From the NCBI GenBank assembly GCA_023630585.1, contig CM042560.1:5124001-5188000 (forward strand): a DNA stretch of 64,000 nt, in the 5' to 3' direction. Made by a program: the position numbers and the translations under genes. Every line of letters starts with the position of its first letter. Position 1 is the stretch's first letter. The notes beneath the pieces are model-generated. The model saw nothing but the letters and a program-made list of their open reading frames with translations, was not told the DNA's origin and searched no databases. Origin of the DNA: Cranoglanis bouderius. Taxonomy: Eukaryota; Chordata; Actinopteri; Siluriformes; Cranoglanididae. Below are positions 12,741 to 24,479 of this stretch, piece by piece.

Positions 12741-13199
12741 GAACATATCAGGATGCCTCTAAACTGATGAACAAAAATTGAATTCGAAATGAATGCTTTT
12801 GACATTGTGTGACCGTGTTGCTGTGTTACCATGACAACAAGCATCAATAACGCTTCAGTCTAGGCCTAAAATTACGCTTCACCCTCACCTTTACTACTAC
12901 TAAAGAAAATAAGAAAAAATGATTGACACATTTAGATACAAAGGAATTACTTAAAGGCTGCAGCGAATGGAAATGTTTTTATTAAAAGCAAGAACGCTAG
13001 ATTACACTGTGTGAGACGTAACCATGGCAACAACTGTAAAATGGTAGCCTGTTGATATGCGGGATGTAAAATGTGGGAATTAAATAACAGTATTTTTGCT
13101 ATTTTCATATCCTACAGTTACGAGTAAGAAAAACAGATAAAGTGTGTCCCATCTAGGAGGAAGCATGTGGACAGCTGTCTTAATTTGGAAATCTGAAAT

Positions 13200-13242
13200 T
13201 TGAATCAATATTCTATGTTGTTGTTGTTGTTGTTGTTGTTTT
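13200..13242. repeat. (TTG)n microsatellite
   Basis: About eight GTT units in TATGTTGTTGTTG. Confidence 0.85.
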
Positions 13243-13377
13243 CAGAGAAGCTATCTCATAATTCTGTTCAGCAGACATGAGTTGTGTGAAGGTTTTCTAT
13301 CATGGTGAACAGACCCACCTTTCTGGCTGAGAAATATGCCCAGAAATAAATATTTTATTTAGAAATAAAATATTATG

Positions 13378-13610
13378 GAGTGTGCTGTTAGAGGAAAATC
13401 ATCAGCAATGGCTTTCATTCCTCTTATACCACAGCAGTTTGCCAACATTAACAACTGTTTATTTATTAAAGAATGACACATCATAGATTTTATCTGTCTG
13501 TAGTTTTAATGGTTTAATGTTTAATGTTGTGGAACATCCTCGAAACAAGTTAGTTCCCATTATCACTTATGTTATAATAGTCATAAACAGTAGTTCCCTT
13601 ACCAGCTCCC
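13378..13610. mobile_element. Snapback-type element, half copy
   Basis: GAGGAAAATCATCAGC, TTAATGTTGTGGAACATCC and AACAAGTTAGTTCCCATTAT are inverted relative to the copy at 8222. The ~550-bp MITE at 13623 begins at its edge. Confidence 0.4.
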
Positions 13611-13622
13611 CCCCCCCATTTA

Positions 13623-14169
13623 CAGTACTGTGCAAAAGTTTTAGGCGCATGCAAAGAAATGCTGTAGAGCAAAGATGCCTTCAAAATAATGAAATTAAAT
13701 CTTTCTATATTTAAAAAAAAATACCGTAAAGAGCAGTAAACAGTAGTAAATGAAACAAAGTCAATATTTTGTGTGACAATAACAATATCAATAGTAGTCT
13801 CCGGTACAGTGTGTGCAGTTTTATAAGGAAATGAGCTGGTAAGTTTTATTGAGCATCTTGCAGAACCAGCCACAGTTCTTCTGGACACTTTGACTTTCGC
13901 ACTCGCTTCTTATTTTTGCAGCAAAACCCAGCAGCCTTCATTGTGTTTTTTGTCTGAAAAGTGTCTCTTACGTAATACGCTGCTTTCTTTAATGACATAC
14001 AAACATTTTTCTGTAACATTTAATTTTGTGCTAGAAAACTAATGTTTGGGAATCTAAAATGTTTTTTGTGCTGACTTGATCATGTAGAAGTCATAAAATA
14101 AAAAAATCTATAACAAAGTTTGTACAAAAAAAAAAAAAACAGGGTGCCTAAAACTTTTGCACAGTACTG
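13623..14169 (+). mobile_element. ~550-bp Tc1-type MITE, copy A
   Basis: The terminal inverted repeats CAGTACTGTGCAAAAGTTTT and AACTTTTGCACAGTACTG are flanked by TA on both sides (13621-13622 and 14170-14171), the Tc1/mariner target. Length 547 bp. Copies B (20343) and C (22610) share nearly the whole sequence. No transposase domain visible. Confidence 0.85.
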
Positions 14170-14914
14170 TAAATGTATAAACTATCAAATCATTGTTATC
14201 CATAAAAGGTATCCATAATATTAATCATATATTCATACTATTTAGTTTATTAGGTCTTAATAATCGCATAGCCAAAAAAAAAAAAAAAAAAGTTACAAAA
14301 AGTCACTGTTATCAGTAAGGCACTGATTTTTTAGAGAGAATGTGAAGGTTTAAGGGTATCTAAGTGGGGACATTTAGGAGACAGAGTGCACGGTAAGGTA
14401 GTAAAAGGATCCTGTCAGTCAGATATTCACTTCGCTCGAGTGCTTTTGAGAAAGGTTTTCTGTAAAAATTCACCAAGACGGACTGAAAACTGAATGTTAC
14501 AGCCTTGTTGAAGCATGCAGTCATGCTCAGATAGTCATCTATGCATTTATGCATGATTGTGAGCACTGAGCGAGACCTGGTGCTTTTATGTCTGATCCCA
14601 TGCACCGTTTTTACTTCTTTTTACTTGATTGAAATTGCAAGCTTTTTTGCTGGACCTGATCCATTTTACATGAGTTCTGCTGTGTGAGTGGGGTACCGTA
14701 AAGATGTTACACATGTAGTACGTGTTACTCGCTCAGACACAAATACACTGTGCAGCATCAACGGATCTGATAGTACAACGGGGTATATTGCATTGTGTGC
14801 ACATTTGGTGTGCGTGGTTTCACAGTTTGTGAAGTTACACTCTAATTAACACTGAACAAATTAGTGTCAGGGATGTTATCTGTCACGGATCCCAAATCAT
14901 TCAGTATGTATGGA

Positions 14915-15330
14915 TAAAACATGCTGTTATAGGAAAATAATCAACCAAGGGGTTGTGTGGTGCAGCCTGACTCGATGTGAAAGTTGAATATTTTCCAATA
15001 AAGGCACGTCTCAAAGTGTTTGATTCCTCTTACACCACAGAAAATTTCCAGTGAATTATTTTTTTGGATTAGTTAAAGAACAACATGTCCTTTTTATCCA
15101 TTTATTGTTACATTTAATGCTTGTGAAACAAGTTAGTTCCTGTAATCGTTTGCATTATAGCAGCTAAAAACAGTCATTTCATCACCAGCCTCTCTTTTTT
15201 CTCTCTCTCTCTCTCTTTGAAATTAATAAGACAAAAATGCAGCCTGTCGTACTGCCAGAGCTGCTGTTATTGAAAATGAATCGGCCAATCAGATTCGAGT
15301 ATTCCACAACACTCTGGCAAAATGGTATAA
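14915..15330. mobile_element. Snapback-type element, copy
   Basis: ATGCTGTTATAGGAAAATAA, TTCCTCTTACACCACAG, TGTGAAACAAGTTAGTTCCT and CAATCAGATTCGAGTATTCC match the same family read in reverse. Confidence 0.4.
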
Positions 15331-15701
15331 CAGCAAGATATTACTGCACATTCATTTTATATATTGAAGGAACGGTTCAGCCAAAAATGACACAAACAAA
15401 AAAGTTGCGCAAATACTGTTTTGTTTTTGTTTTTGAATTTTTTTGAATTTATTTATTTTTTATTTTTTGCTTAAACTACGATGGCATTGTTGCTAAAGTA
15501 AAGGGAAGCTTATAGCTACCAGCTTAGCATCATGTACACTTCATGTCTATATACACATCGGTACAATATTTCAAATAGAACTGTCAAAATCAGAAATGTC
15601 TTGGAGTAATCTGTAAATGTCCTGCTTTTAAGTGACACTTTTTCCACGGTTGTATGCTCGATAATAGGTGCAGAGAGTCCTGGATAAAAAAAAAAACAGA
15701 G

Positions 15702-15705
15702 AGAG

Positions 15706-15738
<33 letters not shown>
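15702..15738. repeat. (GA)n microsatellite
   Basis: GA/CA-GA tract of about 36 bp. Confidence 0.9.
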
Positions 15739-15741
<3 letters not shown>

Positions 15742-16954
15742 GCATGACAGGACGATGGCATGTCGCACAAGATCTCACAAGCCTACTTTGCACTATACTT
15801 TATTTCGCTCAGAACCTGCATGTTCCTGATACTGAAAAGGTCACTTGTCATCGGTGCGTGCTAATTAATCCAGCTAGCAAAAAAAAAAAAAAAAAAATTT
15901 TAAACAACATAGCTACGTACCAAATGAAAACTTTTGTTTGTATGTCAATAAGGAGTAGTTTGTCTTTCTTTTTTTTTCTCGTCCAGCAACATGGGAATAA
16001 AACTACGAATAAAAGACGAATAATCCGTACATGGTGAATAATAAGATTTAAGGATATGTTTAAAGGCATTTGTAATGTTGTGTTCTGAATACAAAACATA
16101 CAGATCTCACATAAGTATAAGCTTTAATATCATTCTCCCGGGCAGAGGAATTTACAGGTGTAGGACCTATAAATTCTCTGTCTTTATATCAGCCGTTTTT
16201 CTCCTGCCCGTTCGTCCATCCCCGGCCCCGGCGTTCCCTCCGAACTGGGTCGCTGCGTCGAGCGTGACCCTTTTGTCTTCCTTTCACTCTCACATAAGAA
16301 CAATAATAATGTGTTCAGCACTAAAGGGGTATGGTTCATTTATGAGGAGGAATTCCGAGGAGCCATAGCTCATCGCAGCCTCTCGGGCTCCGGAGAAACC
16401 AAAAGGAACCTTAAGCCGAGATTGATTGTAGATTATTATAGCTGCACATATATTCCCTAGAGCCTATCCCTTTTTGTCTTCTTTTTTTATCCCGCAGTTT
16501 TGACGTAGCCAAATACGGTCATGAGAAGGAACGTGTATGCGATCATGTGTATGCGTATTATTCTTTAAGGTGTGTTTTGAATGCATGCCCGGTATCAGAA
16601 TACTGTTTGAGAGGAAGTGCAGAGGAGTCAGGGTGCACGATATAAGAACTTGGGTTCTTCTTAAGCATTTCACATTGTGAGCCATTGAAAAATAAATAAA
16701 TAAATAAATAATAATAATGTCACAACTGGATAAAACATATTAATGTATAAAAAAAACCCCACTAATTTCAGAGACATGCTTCTTTCCTTTCCTAGTTTTG
16801 TAGTGTAATCACACCTTCCATGTGTGAATGTTTTTAATACAGACATTAATTAGAATAAAAATCCATGTCTTATACTGTAATTAAAATAAATGCCACTTTG
16901 AGACCGATCACAGTACATATGACTAGAATCGGTATGTCCTCACATACCACACAG

Positions 16955-17290
16955 CAATTTGCCACCTCTAGCAGTTTATTTATTAAAGTATGTCACGTCA
17001 TAGTTTTTAACCATTTATAGTTATGTTTAAGGTTTTGGAACGTCTGGAAAATGACAACAGTCGTTTCTTCACCAGGCTTTCTTTATTTCTTTTTTTTTTT
17101 CTCGTGAAGTTACTTACTGAGACGTGTCAGAAATCGTAAAGGAAGGCCATCACCTCAGCTCAACCTCTGCTAAATATCTGCTGACAGATATCTCCTCACA
17201 GGAACAATTACACATGTTTTGTTAAATCCGATCACCATACAAGTCACTGTGAATTAGCTGTTACCATAGAAACAACAACACGTAAGAACT
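16955..17290. mobile_element. Snapback-type element, copy
   Basis: AGCAATTTGCCACCTC, TTTATTTATTAAAGTATG, TTCACCAGGCTTTCTTTATT and TGTTACCATAGAAACAAC match blocks of the copies at 13378 and 14915. Confidence 0.35.
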
Positions 17291-17327
17291 AGCATTAATA
17301 TCAAACCTGTGATTTTTCACAGAACTA

Positions 17328-17328
17328 C

Positions 17329-17360
<32 letters not shown>
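17328..17360. repeat. (ATT)n microsatellite
   Basis: About ten ATT units. Confidence 0.9.
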
Positions 17361-17361
<1 letters not shown>

Positions 17362-17593
17362 CAGCACAAACCTAAATACAACTGCACTAGTTTTGAGCAT
17401 GGAAAGCATCCCACACATCTCAACACACACACACACACAGACACACACACACACGCACACACACAAACCTTGACCGTATACTCTGTGTTTTCCCTGCTGT
17501 CCAGCACTTCAGCTCTTCACTTGAGTGCTTTGTAAAGCAGTGTAACACTTGTACACTTCACAGACACCAGCTATTGAGCTGAGGCCTGGGGAG

Positions 17594-17595
<2 letters not shown>

Positions 17596-17658
<63 letters not shown>
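17596..17658. repeat. (GT)n microsatellite
   Basis: About 31 perfect GT units, then a (GA)-rich tail. Confidence 0.97.
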
Positions 17659-17660
<2 letters not shown>

Positions 17661-18436
17661 ACAGAGAGAGGGTGAGAGAGAAAAAGAGAGAGGGAGAAGC
17701 AGTGGAAGTGTAAGAGACTGATGAAACGCAAGCTTAAAGGAATAATTGTGTGAAATTCAGAGAGGGGGTGATGAACACGAGTAGGAGGGAAGAGGAATAA
17801 AATCGTAGAAAGCAAAGTCATTCCCTACATGTACACATAAACAATGGGATAGGATATTGTTCGTTCATGATCAGGGTGCAACACACGATACATGATGCCG
17901 CATAAAGCGTAAAACGTGCAGCACGTGTAAGACGTTCAGGACAGGTCGGCTTACGTCCCAGCCAGAGTCGCAATCTACGGTTTAGCTGTTGAGTTTTGTG
18001 CCCCTTGCTACAGCGATACAGTAGGCACCTGAAAAATATGCTTTTATGCTTTTTCAGCTGAAGCAGCACTTAGATGTAATGCAAATGTATTTTGCTCGGC
18101 GGTAAAGCCAATTCACTGAAGGGGAAAGGACGCAGGACATGCAAAGCACGTTTGCTTCTGATACATTCCTTCCATGGTTATTTTGACTTTGTCTAGGCGA
18201 AATCGGGAGAGTCTCGCTCTTGTGAGCCAATAGAAATCAATGAGTGAGTCTGTCTTTCTTTGGTTAGTAAAAAAAAAAAAAAAATGGAGGAGCTGTTCCT
18301 AGCTGTTTTCTTACTGTTGCTTGGCGACACACACAGACAAAAATGGCTGTCTTGCCCACTGACATACGATTAACCTCAGTTTATGTCAAAACAATAATGT
18401 CACAATAAACTTTTTTTTTCTAATTCTAATTGTTAG

Positions 18437-18772
18437 CTACGGACGCTCTAAGAAGCCATGCATTGTTATTATTATTTTTTTTTCTTTCTTTCTTGTTTTC
18501 TCGTGATGTCGACTTCATTTTCTCATGAGCTCGACATAACAAAAGTTGTTTTCTCGTGATCTCGAATGAATTTTCTCGTGATCTCGACGTAACAAAATAG
18601 TTGTGTACTCATGATGGCGAAGACCCCAACGTGCATGCAACACCGGTCCCATTCACAAGTCGCTAGGTTTTCTCATGATAAAATTACGTCGTGAGAAGAC
18701 AGCTCTTTCTTATGTCGAGATCACGAGAGAACAAGAAAGAAAAAAAATAATAACGATGCGTGGCCCTTCCGT
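18437..18772. mobile_element. TIR element with internal TCTCGTGATCTCGA repeats
   Basis: The outer ends TACGGACGCTC, then GCCATGCATTGTTATTATT, and AATAATAACGATGCGTGGCC, then CTTCCGTA, form imperfect inverted repeats of about 60-70 bp. Inside, the word TTTTCTCGTGATCTCGA or a variant occurs at least four times, and its complement near 18715-18735. Non-coding; superfamily not assigned. Confidence 0.6.
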
Positions 18773-20109
18773 ACTGAGCAGTTCTGACAGCGCTGTTTTT
18801 AAACTTCCAGTGTTCAAGAAAACTGGGATTGCCTTCTACAAGAATGCATGAGATACTCCTTCAAATTTGTGTAAAATATCAGTTGTTCAAAAGACACGTG
18901 TCTAAATGATTCAGGGGGTCCAGAGCTAAATAATAGCCCTGTTTTAAGGCAGAGACTATTAAAGCAGGCGGAGGTGGAGGGCCCAGTGTAAGCTTGGCAT
19001 TGTCTAACCTTATTCTGCCTTCTGAATGTGACTTGAGGCAGCACACACACTGCCCACGAATGCTGACTAGATAGGGCTCTTTCAGAATGAAACACAGGGG
19101 TAGTGTCAATATTTTGCAGCCTCCACAATAATTTTGCCTTACATAGTCTGGCTTAATTTGGTTGTAATTTCATTTAATACGTATTGATTTATTATTTTGT
19201 GTTTACATTACATTTTTTAGGCTGTTAGGTGCTCAATCAGGTGTCCTTTTTTGTACAAGAGATATACGCGTACGTTCTGAAAACATTTGACGTGGCCTCA
19301 CACATAGACTGGGTCACAGAAAAACAATGGGGGGGGGGTTGGATTCTGGCTCTGACAGTTCCCCAACCTCAGCTACACTGCTCAATTTGTGATTGGTTTT
19401 AACTGGAAATGTGTACTGTGTTGGTTTTTAATCCTTCTCACGCAGTTATAATTTGTGTTTGTGCTTGTCCATGATATTTCCTAACGAATGCATATCCTCT
19501 TCCTCTCTCAGTCTTTATTTTGTATTTGTATCTTTTTGGAACGCATCAGTTTAATAAGAAGAATGCATTTGTATTCGGTTATATCCCTTTCTTTGCGTTA
19601 AACTCGTTAAAAGACTAGCTCGATTTGCTTCTTTTTGGCTTTTAGGTTATTAATCTGGTGTCATTAGATTCCTAGCCCTAGTTTTCTAGTTCATTTTGTT
19701 TTCCTAATCAGATATATGCATACGTTGTGCAAAGATTTGCCATTACATCGCATGCATACAGATTAATATGGGGTCACTTAGTAAGCGTAAACTGGCTTTA
19801 TCATCCTGACGTTGAGCTGGTTAAAACCGGCATCCACCAATCACCCGGGCACTCGCTGGACACTATACTGTCTGTGAGATTAACAATTTTCCATGAGTAT
19901 CCATAATTTGACGTGTGCTTCATATCTGGTAGAAAATAGTAAACTATTACATTTACCTTTAAAATACCTACTGACACAGTGTAATATTGTTCATGCTGAT
20001 TTATCTGTCGCTATTGCAATACATCATATACCTAATTATTGTCAAGCACACCTTTGGTTGATGCTTAAAAGGTGCAAGCTCAGACGAGCTAAAAAGGTTC
20101 TACCATGTG

Positions 20110-20113
<4 letters not shown>

Positions 20114-20150
<37 letters not shown>

Positions 20151-20151
20151 T
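20114..20151. repeat. (GT)n(GA)n compound microsatellite
   Basis: A short GT tract runs directly into about 12 GA units. Confidence 0.9.
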
Positions 20152-20342
20152 GCATGCATGTTATTTGCACATTAGTGGTTGGTGTGAGTTTCTGCCAGCT
20201 CTGTCATAAATGATTCAGTACCTCAGGCTTTATGCATATGTGTCAATGTAAAAGAGAGTGTGGGGGAGAAGCAGAGTGGCTATGTTTTTGACATATACAT
20301 GTGTTTGTAATAAGAACAAATTGTCTATGTATGATGTATACA

Positions 20343-20887
20343 CAGTACTGTGCAAAAGGTTTAGGCCCCCTATTTTTTTTAAGTACAAACTTTGTTATAG
20401 ATTTTTTATTTTATGACTTCTACATGATCTAGTCAGTACAAAAAACATTTTAGGTTCCCAAACATTAGTTTTCAAGCACAAAATTAAATGTTACAGGAAA
20501 ATGTCTGTATGTCATTAAAGAAAGCAGCATATTACGTAAGAGACACTTTTCAGACAGAAAACACAATGAAGGCTACTGGGTTTTGCTGCAAAAATAAGAC
20601 GCGAGTGCGAAAGTCAAAGTCTCCAGAAGAACTGTGGCTGGTTCTGCAAGATGCTCAATAAAACTTACCAGATCATTTCCTTATAAAACTGCACAAACTG
20701 TACCGGAAACTACTATTTTTATTTTTATTTTTTTGTCACACCAAATATTGACTTTATTTCATTTACTACTGTTTACTGCTCTTTACTGTTTTTTTTTTCG
20801 TGTAGAAACATTTAATTTCATTATTTTGAAGGCATCTTTGCTCTACAGCATTTCTTTGCATGTGCCTAAAACTTTTGCACAGTACTG
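20343..20887 (-). mobile_element. ~550-bp Tc1-type MITE, copy B (inverted)
   Basis: Same element as copies A and C in the opposite orientation, 545 bp, ends CAGTACTGTGCAAAAGG and ACTTTTGCACAGTACTG. The right flank is TA; the left flank is CA, probably a mutated TA. Confidence 0.85.
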
Positions 20888-21027
20888 TACATGTAGGAGA
20901 TAACGCATTGTGCAATGTGTATATTAATCATGGTGTGGAGAGTGGACATGGTGTGTGTCAGATGGAAGAGAACGGTCAAGTCTTACAGACACACTGGACA
21001 AACAATCTATTTAAGTGATTTAAATGG

Positions 21028-22205
21028 GTACGGTGTGCTAACATTGTTGCTAGGCAACTGGGAAATACCGACCCAGAGTAATAATAGATAATAACAGAGG
21101 CTAGCGACTTAACTAAGTAACAGATATGTGTTATGTGTAAGCCTTTATACTAACAAACAAAGTTCAGAAATTTCTGACAGACCAAACTGTCATAAACATT
21201 AACAGTTATTTCTAGTGTGTTAGGAAATATGTAAGAAAAGACTCAGCTAAAATTGCACTGTAACTACTTTTAGCATTGACAGCTAACTGAGGGAAATCAG
21301 ATCAACTGTCTGAAATATCATTTACCTCAGGTGTGTTAGTAAATGTGTACGAAAAGTCTCTGTAGAGCTAAAATTACACTGTAATTACTCTAAGCATTGA
21401 CTGTTAACTGAGGGAAATTAAACAATCTGTCAGAAATATCAATGTTTTCTTCAAATTTGTTAGTAAATAGCTAAGAAAACACTCAGTAAAGCTAAAAGTA
21501 CACTGCTACTCTTAGCATTGAACGCTAACTGAGGGAAATGAGACAAAACTAACTACAAAACTAACCACGATATAGTTTACTTAGTGTCAGTTTACTCATT
21601 CTGGAATCACATTAAAGTTTACACAGTTTATTCTTTAACTTTTAAGAATTTTCCTCCCCATTGTATTGTACTTTCAAAAAAAAAAAAGTATGATAACCGT
21701 GCATTCTTGAATCATGTTAATCAGAATCATCATAAATTATAGAACTCAAAGAAATCCACGCTTAATCAACAGCCACTGCTAAGAATTCTGTTCGAAATTG
21801 GTACAAACAAACAATTTAATGAGTAAGGTGTGCTAACACCGACCCAGAGCATAAACTAGCTAATAACAGAGGCTAGCAACTTATCTAGCTAACACATAGC
21901 TGTTAAGCCTTTTATACTAACAAACAAACCATGGGAATTTCTGACAGACCAAACTGTGTTACTAAATATGTCTGAAATATCATTTACCTCAGATGTGTTA
22001 GTAAATGTAACAAACAAACTTTGGAAATTTCTGACAGACCAAAAAGTCTCTGTACAGCTAAAATTACCGTGTAATTACTCTTAGCATTGACTGTCAACTG
22101 AGGGAAATGAAACAATCTGTCAGAAATATCAACATTTTCTTCAAATGAGTTCACACATAGCTACGAAAACACTCAGTACCACTAAGCTAATTGAGGGAAA
22201 TCAGA
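21028..22205 (+). repeat. Compound tandem duplication with ~120-125 bp subunits
   Basis: The blocks CTAACTGAGGGAAAT, TAGCATTGA and CTGTCTGAAATATCA recur every 120-125 bp at 21240-21540 (three units). The longer unit that starts with AAGGTGTGCTAAC or ACGGTGTGCTAAC and contains CCGACCCAGAG and TAACAGAGGCTAGC occurs at 21028 and again at 21828, followed in both by the short units. No coding capacity seen. Confidence 0.7.
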
Positions 22206-22376
22206 CCTCAGTCTGACTTCTAAGAATTCTTAGAACCATGTTGAAAGTTCTAGAAACGCACTTTCTAAGAATACTGAAATTGTTAATAGTCCTTAAGATC
22301 TTAAATTCTTAATAACTTTCTGAGAAAATGTCTGATGGTGTTCCTCTCTACCACTAATATCATAAGTTCACCCTTG

Positions 22377-22378
<2 letters not shown>

Positions 22379-22424
<46 letters not shown>
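22379..22424. repeat. (GT)n microsatellite
   Basis: 23 perfect GT units. Confidence 0.97.
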
Positions 22425-22426
<2 letters not shown>

Positions 22427-22609
22427 TCTGCACATCTGAAGGACAGCCGCTGGTCTTTCATCTTTCATTCAGCAATTAACAAGGGTCTGTTTAACAGCAG
22501 TATTTTAGGAGGGCACCTAATTACTAAACAAGCTAAACAGAACAGCGCAAACACACACACACACACACACACTAATATGTGTGTTTTCTCTCTTTCTGTT
22601 TTACACATA

Positions 22610-23161
22610 CAGTACTGTACAAAAGTTTTAGGCACATGCAAAGAAATGCTGTAGAGTAAAGATCCCTTCAAAATAATTCAATTAAATCTTTCTACATTTA
22701 AAAAAAAAATACCGTAAAGAGCAGTAAACAGTAGTAAATGAAACAAAGTCAATATTTGGTGTGACAAAAATAAATAAATAAATAAATAATAGTTGTCTCC
22801 GGTACAATTAGAGCAGTTTTATAAGGAAATGAGCTGCTAAGTTTTATTGAGCATCTTGCAGAACCAGTCACAGTTCTTCTGGACACTTTGACTTTCGCAC
22901 TTGTTTCTTATTTTTGCAGCAAAACCCAGCAGCCTTCATTGTGTTTTTTGTCTGAAAAGTGTCTCTTACGTAATATGCTGCTTTCTTTAATGACATACAA
23001 ACATTTTCCTGTAACATTTAATTTTGTGCTTGAAAACTAATGTTTGGGAATCTAAAATGTTTTTGTACTGACTTGATCATGAAGAAGTCATAAAATAAAA
23101 AATCTATAACAAAGTTTGTACGTAAAAAAAATAGGGTGCCTAAAACTATTGCACAGTACTG
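22610..23161 (+). mobile_element. ~550-bp Tc1-type MITE, copy C
   Basis: 552 bp with TA on both flanks (22608-22609 and 23162-23163), same orientation as copy A. It differs from A by scattered substitutions and an (AAAT)n stretch near 22770. Confidence 0.85.
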
Positions 23162-23952
23162 TACACATGCAAGGACTGTCCAGTAATCAGTAATCTACAC
23201 ATACTGTATATAATTTTCCACATACCCCACATACCTTAAATGTAAGTGACCCTTCAAGGTGTCAGTTGTCCAGAGTTTGCTTTCCTAAGTTATCGGACAT
23301 TTTCAATCAGTAAAACCAAATAAATATTTCATTGCCGCAAGTCTGTTAGACTTATGAAAAACTATACATTCTTAACCACTTTACATTTAACCACTACTGT
23401 GGAGTGTGACATTCAACAATAAATTCAGTGCACCCCAAAAATTTTGCACGCCCCAAATAGGCAGAAACTCCATTTTTTGGCCTCTGGTAAAAAGTTAACA
23501 GCTGACTTCTGTAGTAATCATGATCGATTCGCATGGAAATTAGCAGGAATTTAGAGGACACTATACATATTTTCCTTGTGTCAGTACTGTAACTATTGTC
23601 ACACCAAAAGAATCTATTTATATATAATTTATATAATTTATACTTTTATATTTTTACTTGATATTTTACTGTTTCTATTTGTTCTTACAATAATGTGATA
23701 TTTATTTGAATTGAACTGCACCGTATTGTCTAATTATTCAAAATGCTATTTATTAGACGTACTAGTTTTAGCTAGGTCTGTCTCTTGAACGTACAAAACA
23801 TCTTAACTCATATAACTTTGAACTTGATATTTCCATGATATTATTGGTTTATGTTCATTTCCCCCTTCCACCTGTGATGTTACGGTGATGTTTTAAATGA
23901 GAAGATGCTTAGAGGCTAAAAGTCACTGCCTTTTGATGGAAGATTTTGGAAA

Positions 23953-23955
<3 letters not shown>

Positions 23956-24038
<83 letters not shown>
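23956..24038. repeat. (AT)n microsatellite, about 41 units
   Basis: A perfect 83-bp AT run about 360 bp upstream of cacng2 exon 2. It is self-complementary, so it can extrude as a hairpin and is likely length-variable. Confidence 0.97.
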
Positions 24039-24042
<4 letters not shown>

Positions 24043-24395
24043 TTAAAGTGATGAATCATGCATCTAGGAGAAGTTTAAAAAAAAAAAAAGGTTCAGGATG
24101 TCTCTTTAAACAGGTTTGTGAAGATTTAGGTGTACATTCATGAAAAAGATTTTGAGTGAAATAGACCTCTATTACTTTTTCACTCATGGTTAAAGAAGCA
24201 AATGTCGGCATCCAAACATGTCATAGCTGATCGACTACCTTTGGAACACTGTGTGCATATGTTTTTTTTTTTTCTTTTCTCTGCAAATATTCCTTTAATA
24301 CTTCATACATTTTCATCGAAACAGTCCAGAGAATGTGTTAAATGAGTTACGGTCACATTTTAACACTCTGTCTCTCTCTCTTTCTGTCTCTGCAG

Positions 24396-24479
24396 GGAAT
24401 TTTAAAGGGCTGTGTAAACAGATCGATCACTTTCCTGAAGACGCGGACTACGAAGCTGACGCGGGAGAGTACTTCCTTC
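24396..24479 (+). CDS. cacng2: cacng2 coding exon 2
   Basis: The exon is 84 nt, the size known for this TARP exon. It follows a strong polypyrimidine tract ending TCTCTGCAG and is followed by the donor GTAAGT at 24480. It enters in phase 1 (the first base of a Gly codon comes from exon 1) and leaves after the first base of an Arg codon, completed as CGA by exon 3. It encodes NFKGLCKQID, then HFPEDADYEAD, then EYFL, part of the extracellular loop, including a conserved Cys. Human gamma-2 reads EADTAEYFLR where this copy reads EADAGEYFLR. A GT-rich tract starts about 10 nt past the donor. Confidence 0.96.

Larger units (their letters stand above)
1..24395 (+). other. cacng2 intron 1, 3' part
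   Basis: No exon was found here; it is bounded on the right by the exon 2 acceptor. By comparison with mammals, where this intron is very long, the whole stretch is intron. It holds the repeats listed separately. Segments where I see only AT-rich unique-looking sequence and microsatellites: 1-500, 1787-5200 (2860-3560 is over 75% A/T by eye), 6566-6820, 7010-8220, 14170-14910, 15740-16950, 17660-18430, 18773-20110 and 23162-23950. Confidence 0.8.

Noticed and set aside
1..24395. Search for cacng2 exon 1 (start codon, TM1 and GLW motif)
   Set aside because: No frame encoding the TARP N-terminus or the GLWRTC segment was found, so exon 1 is placed outside the window.
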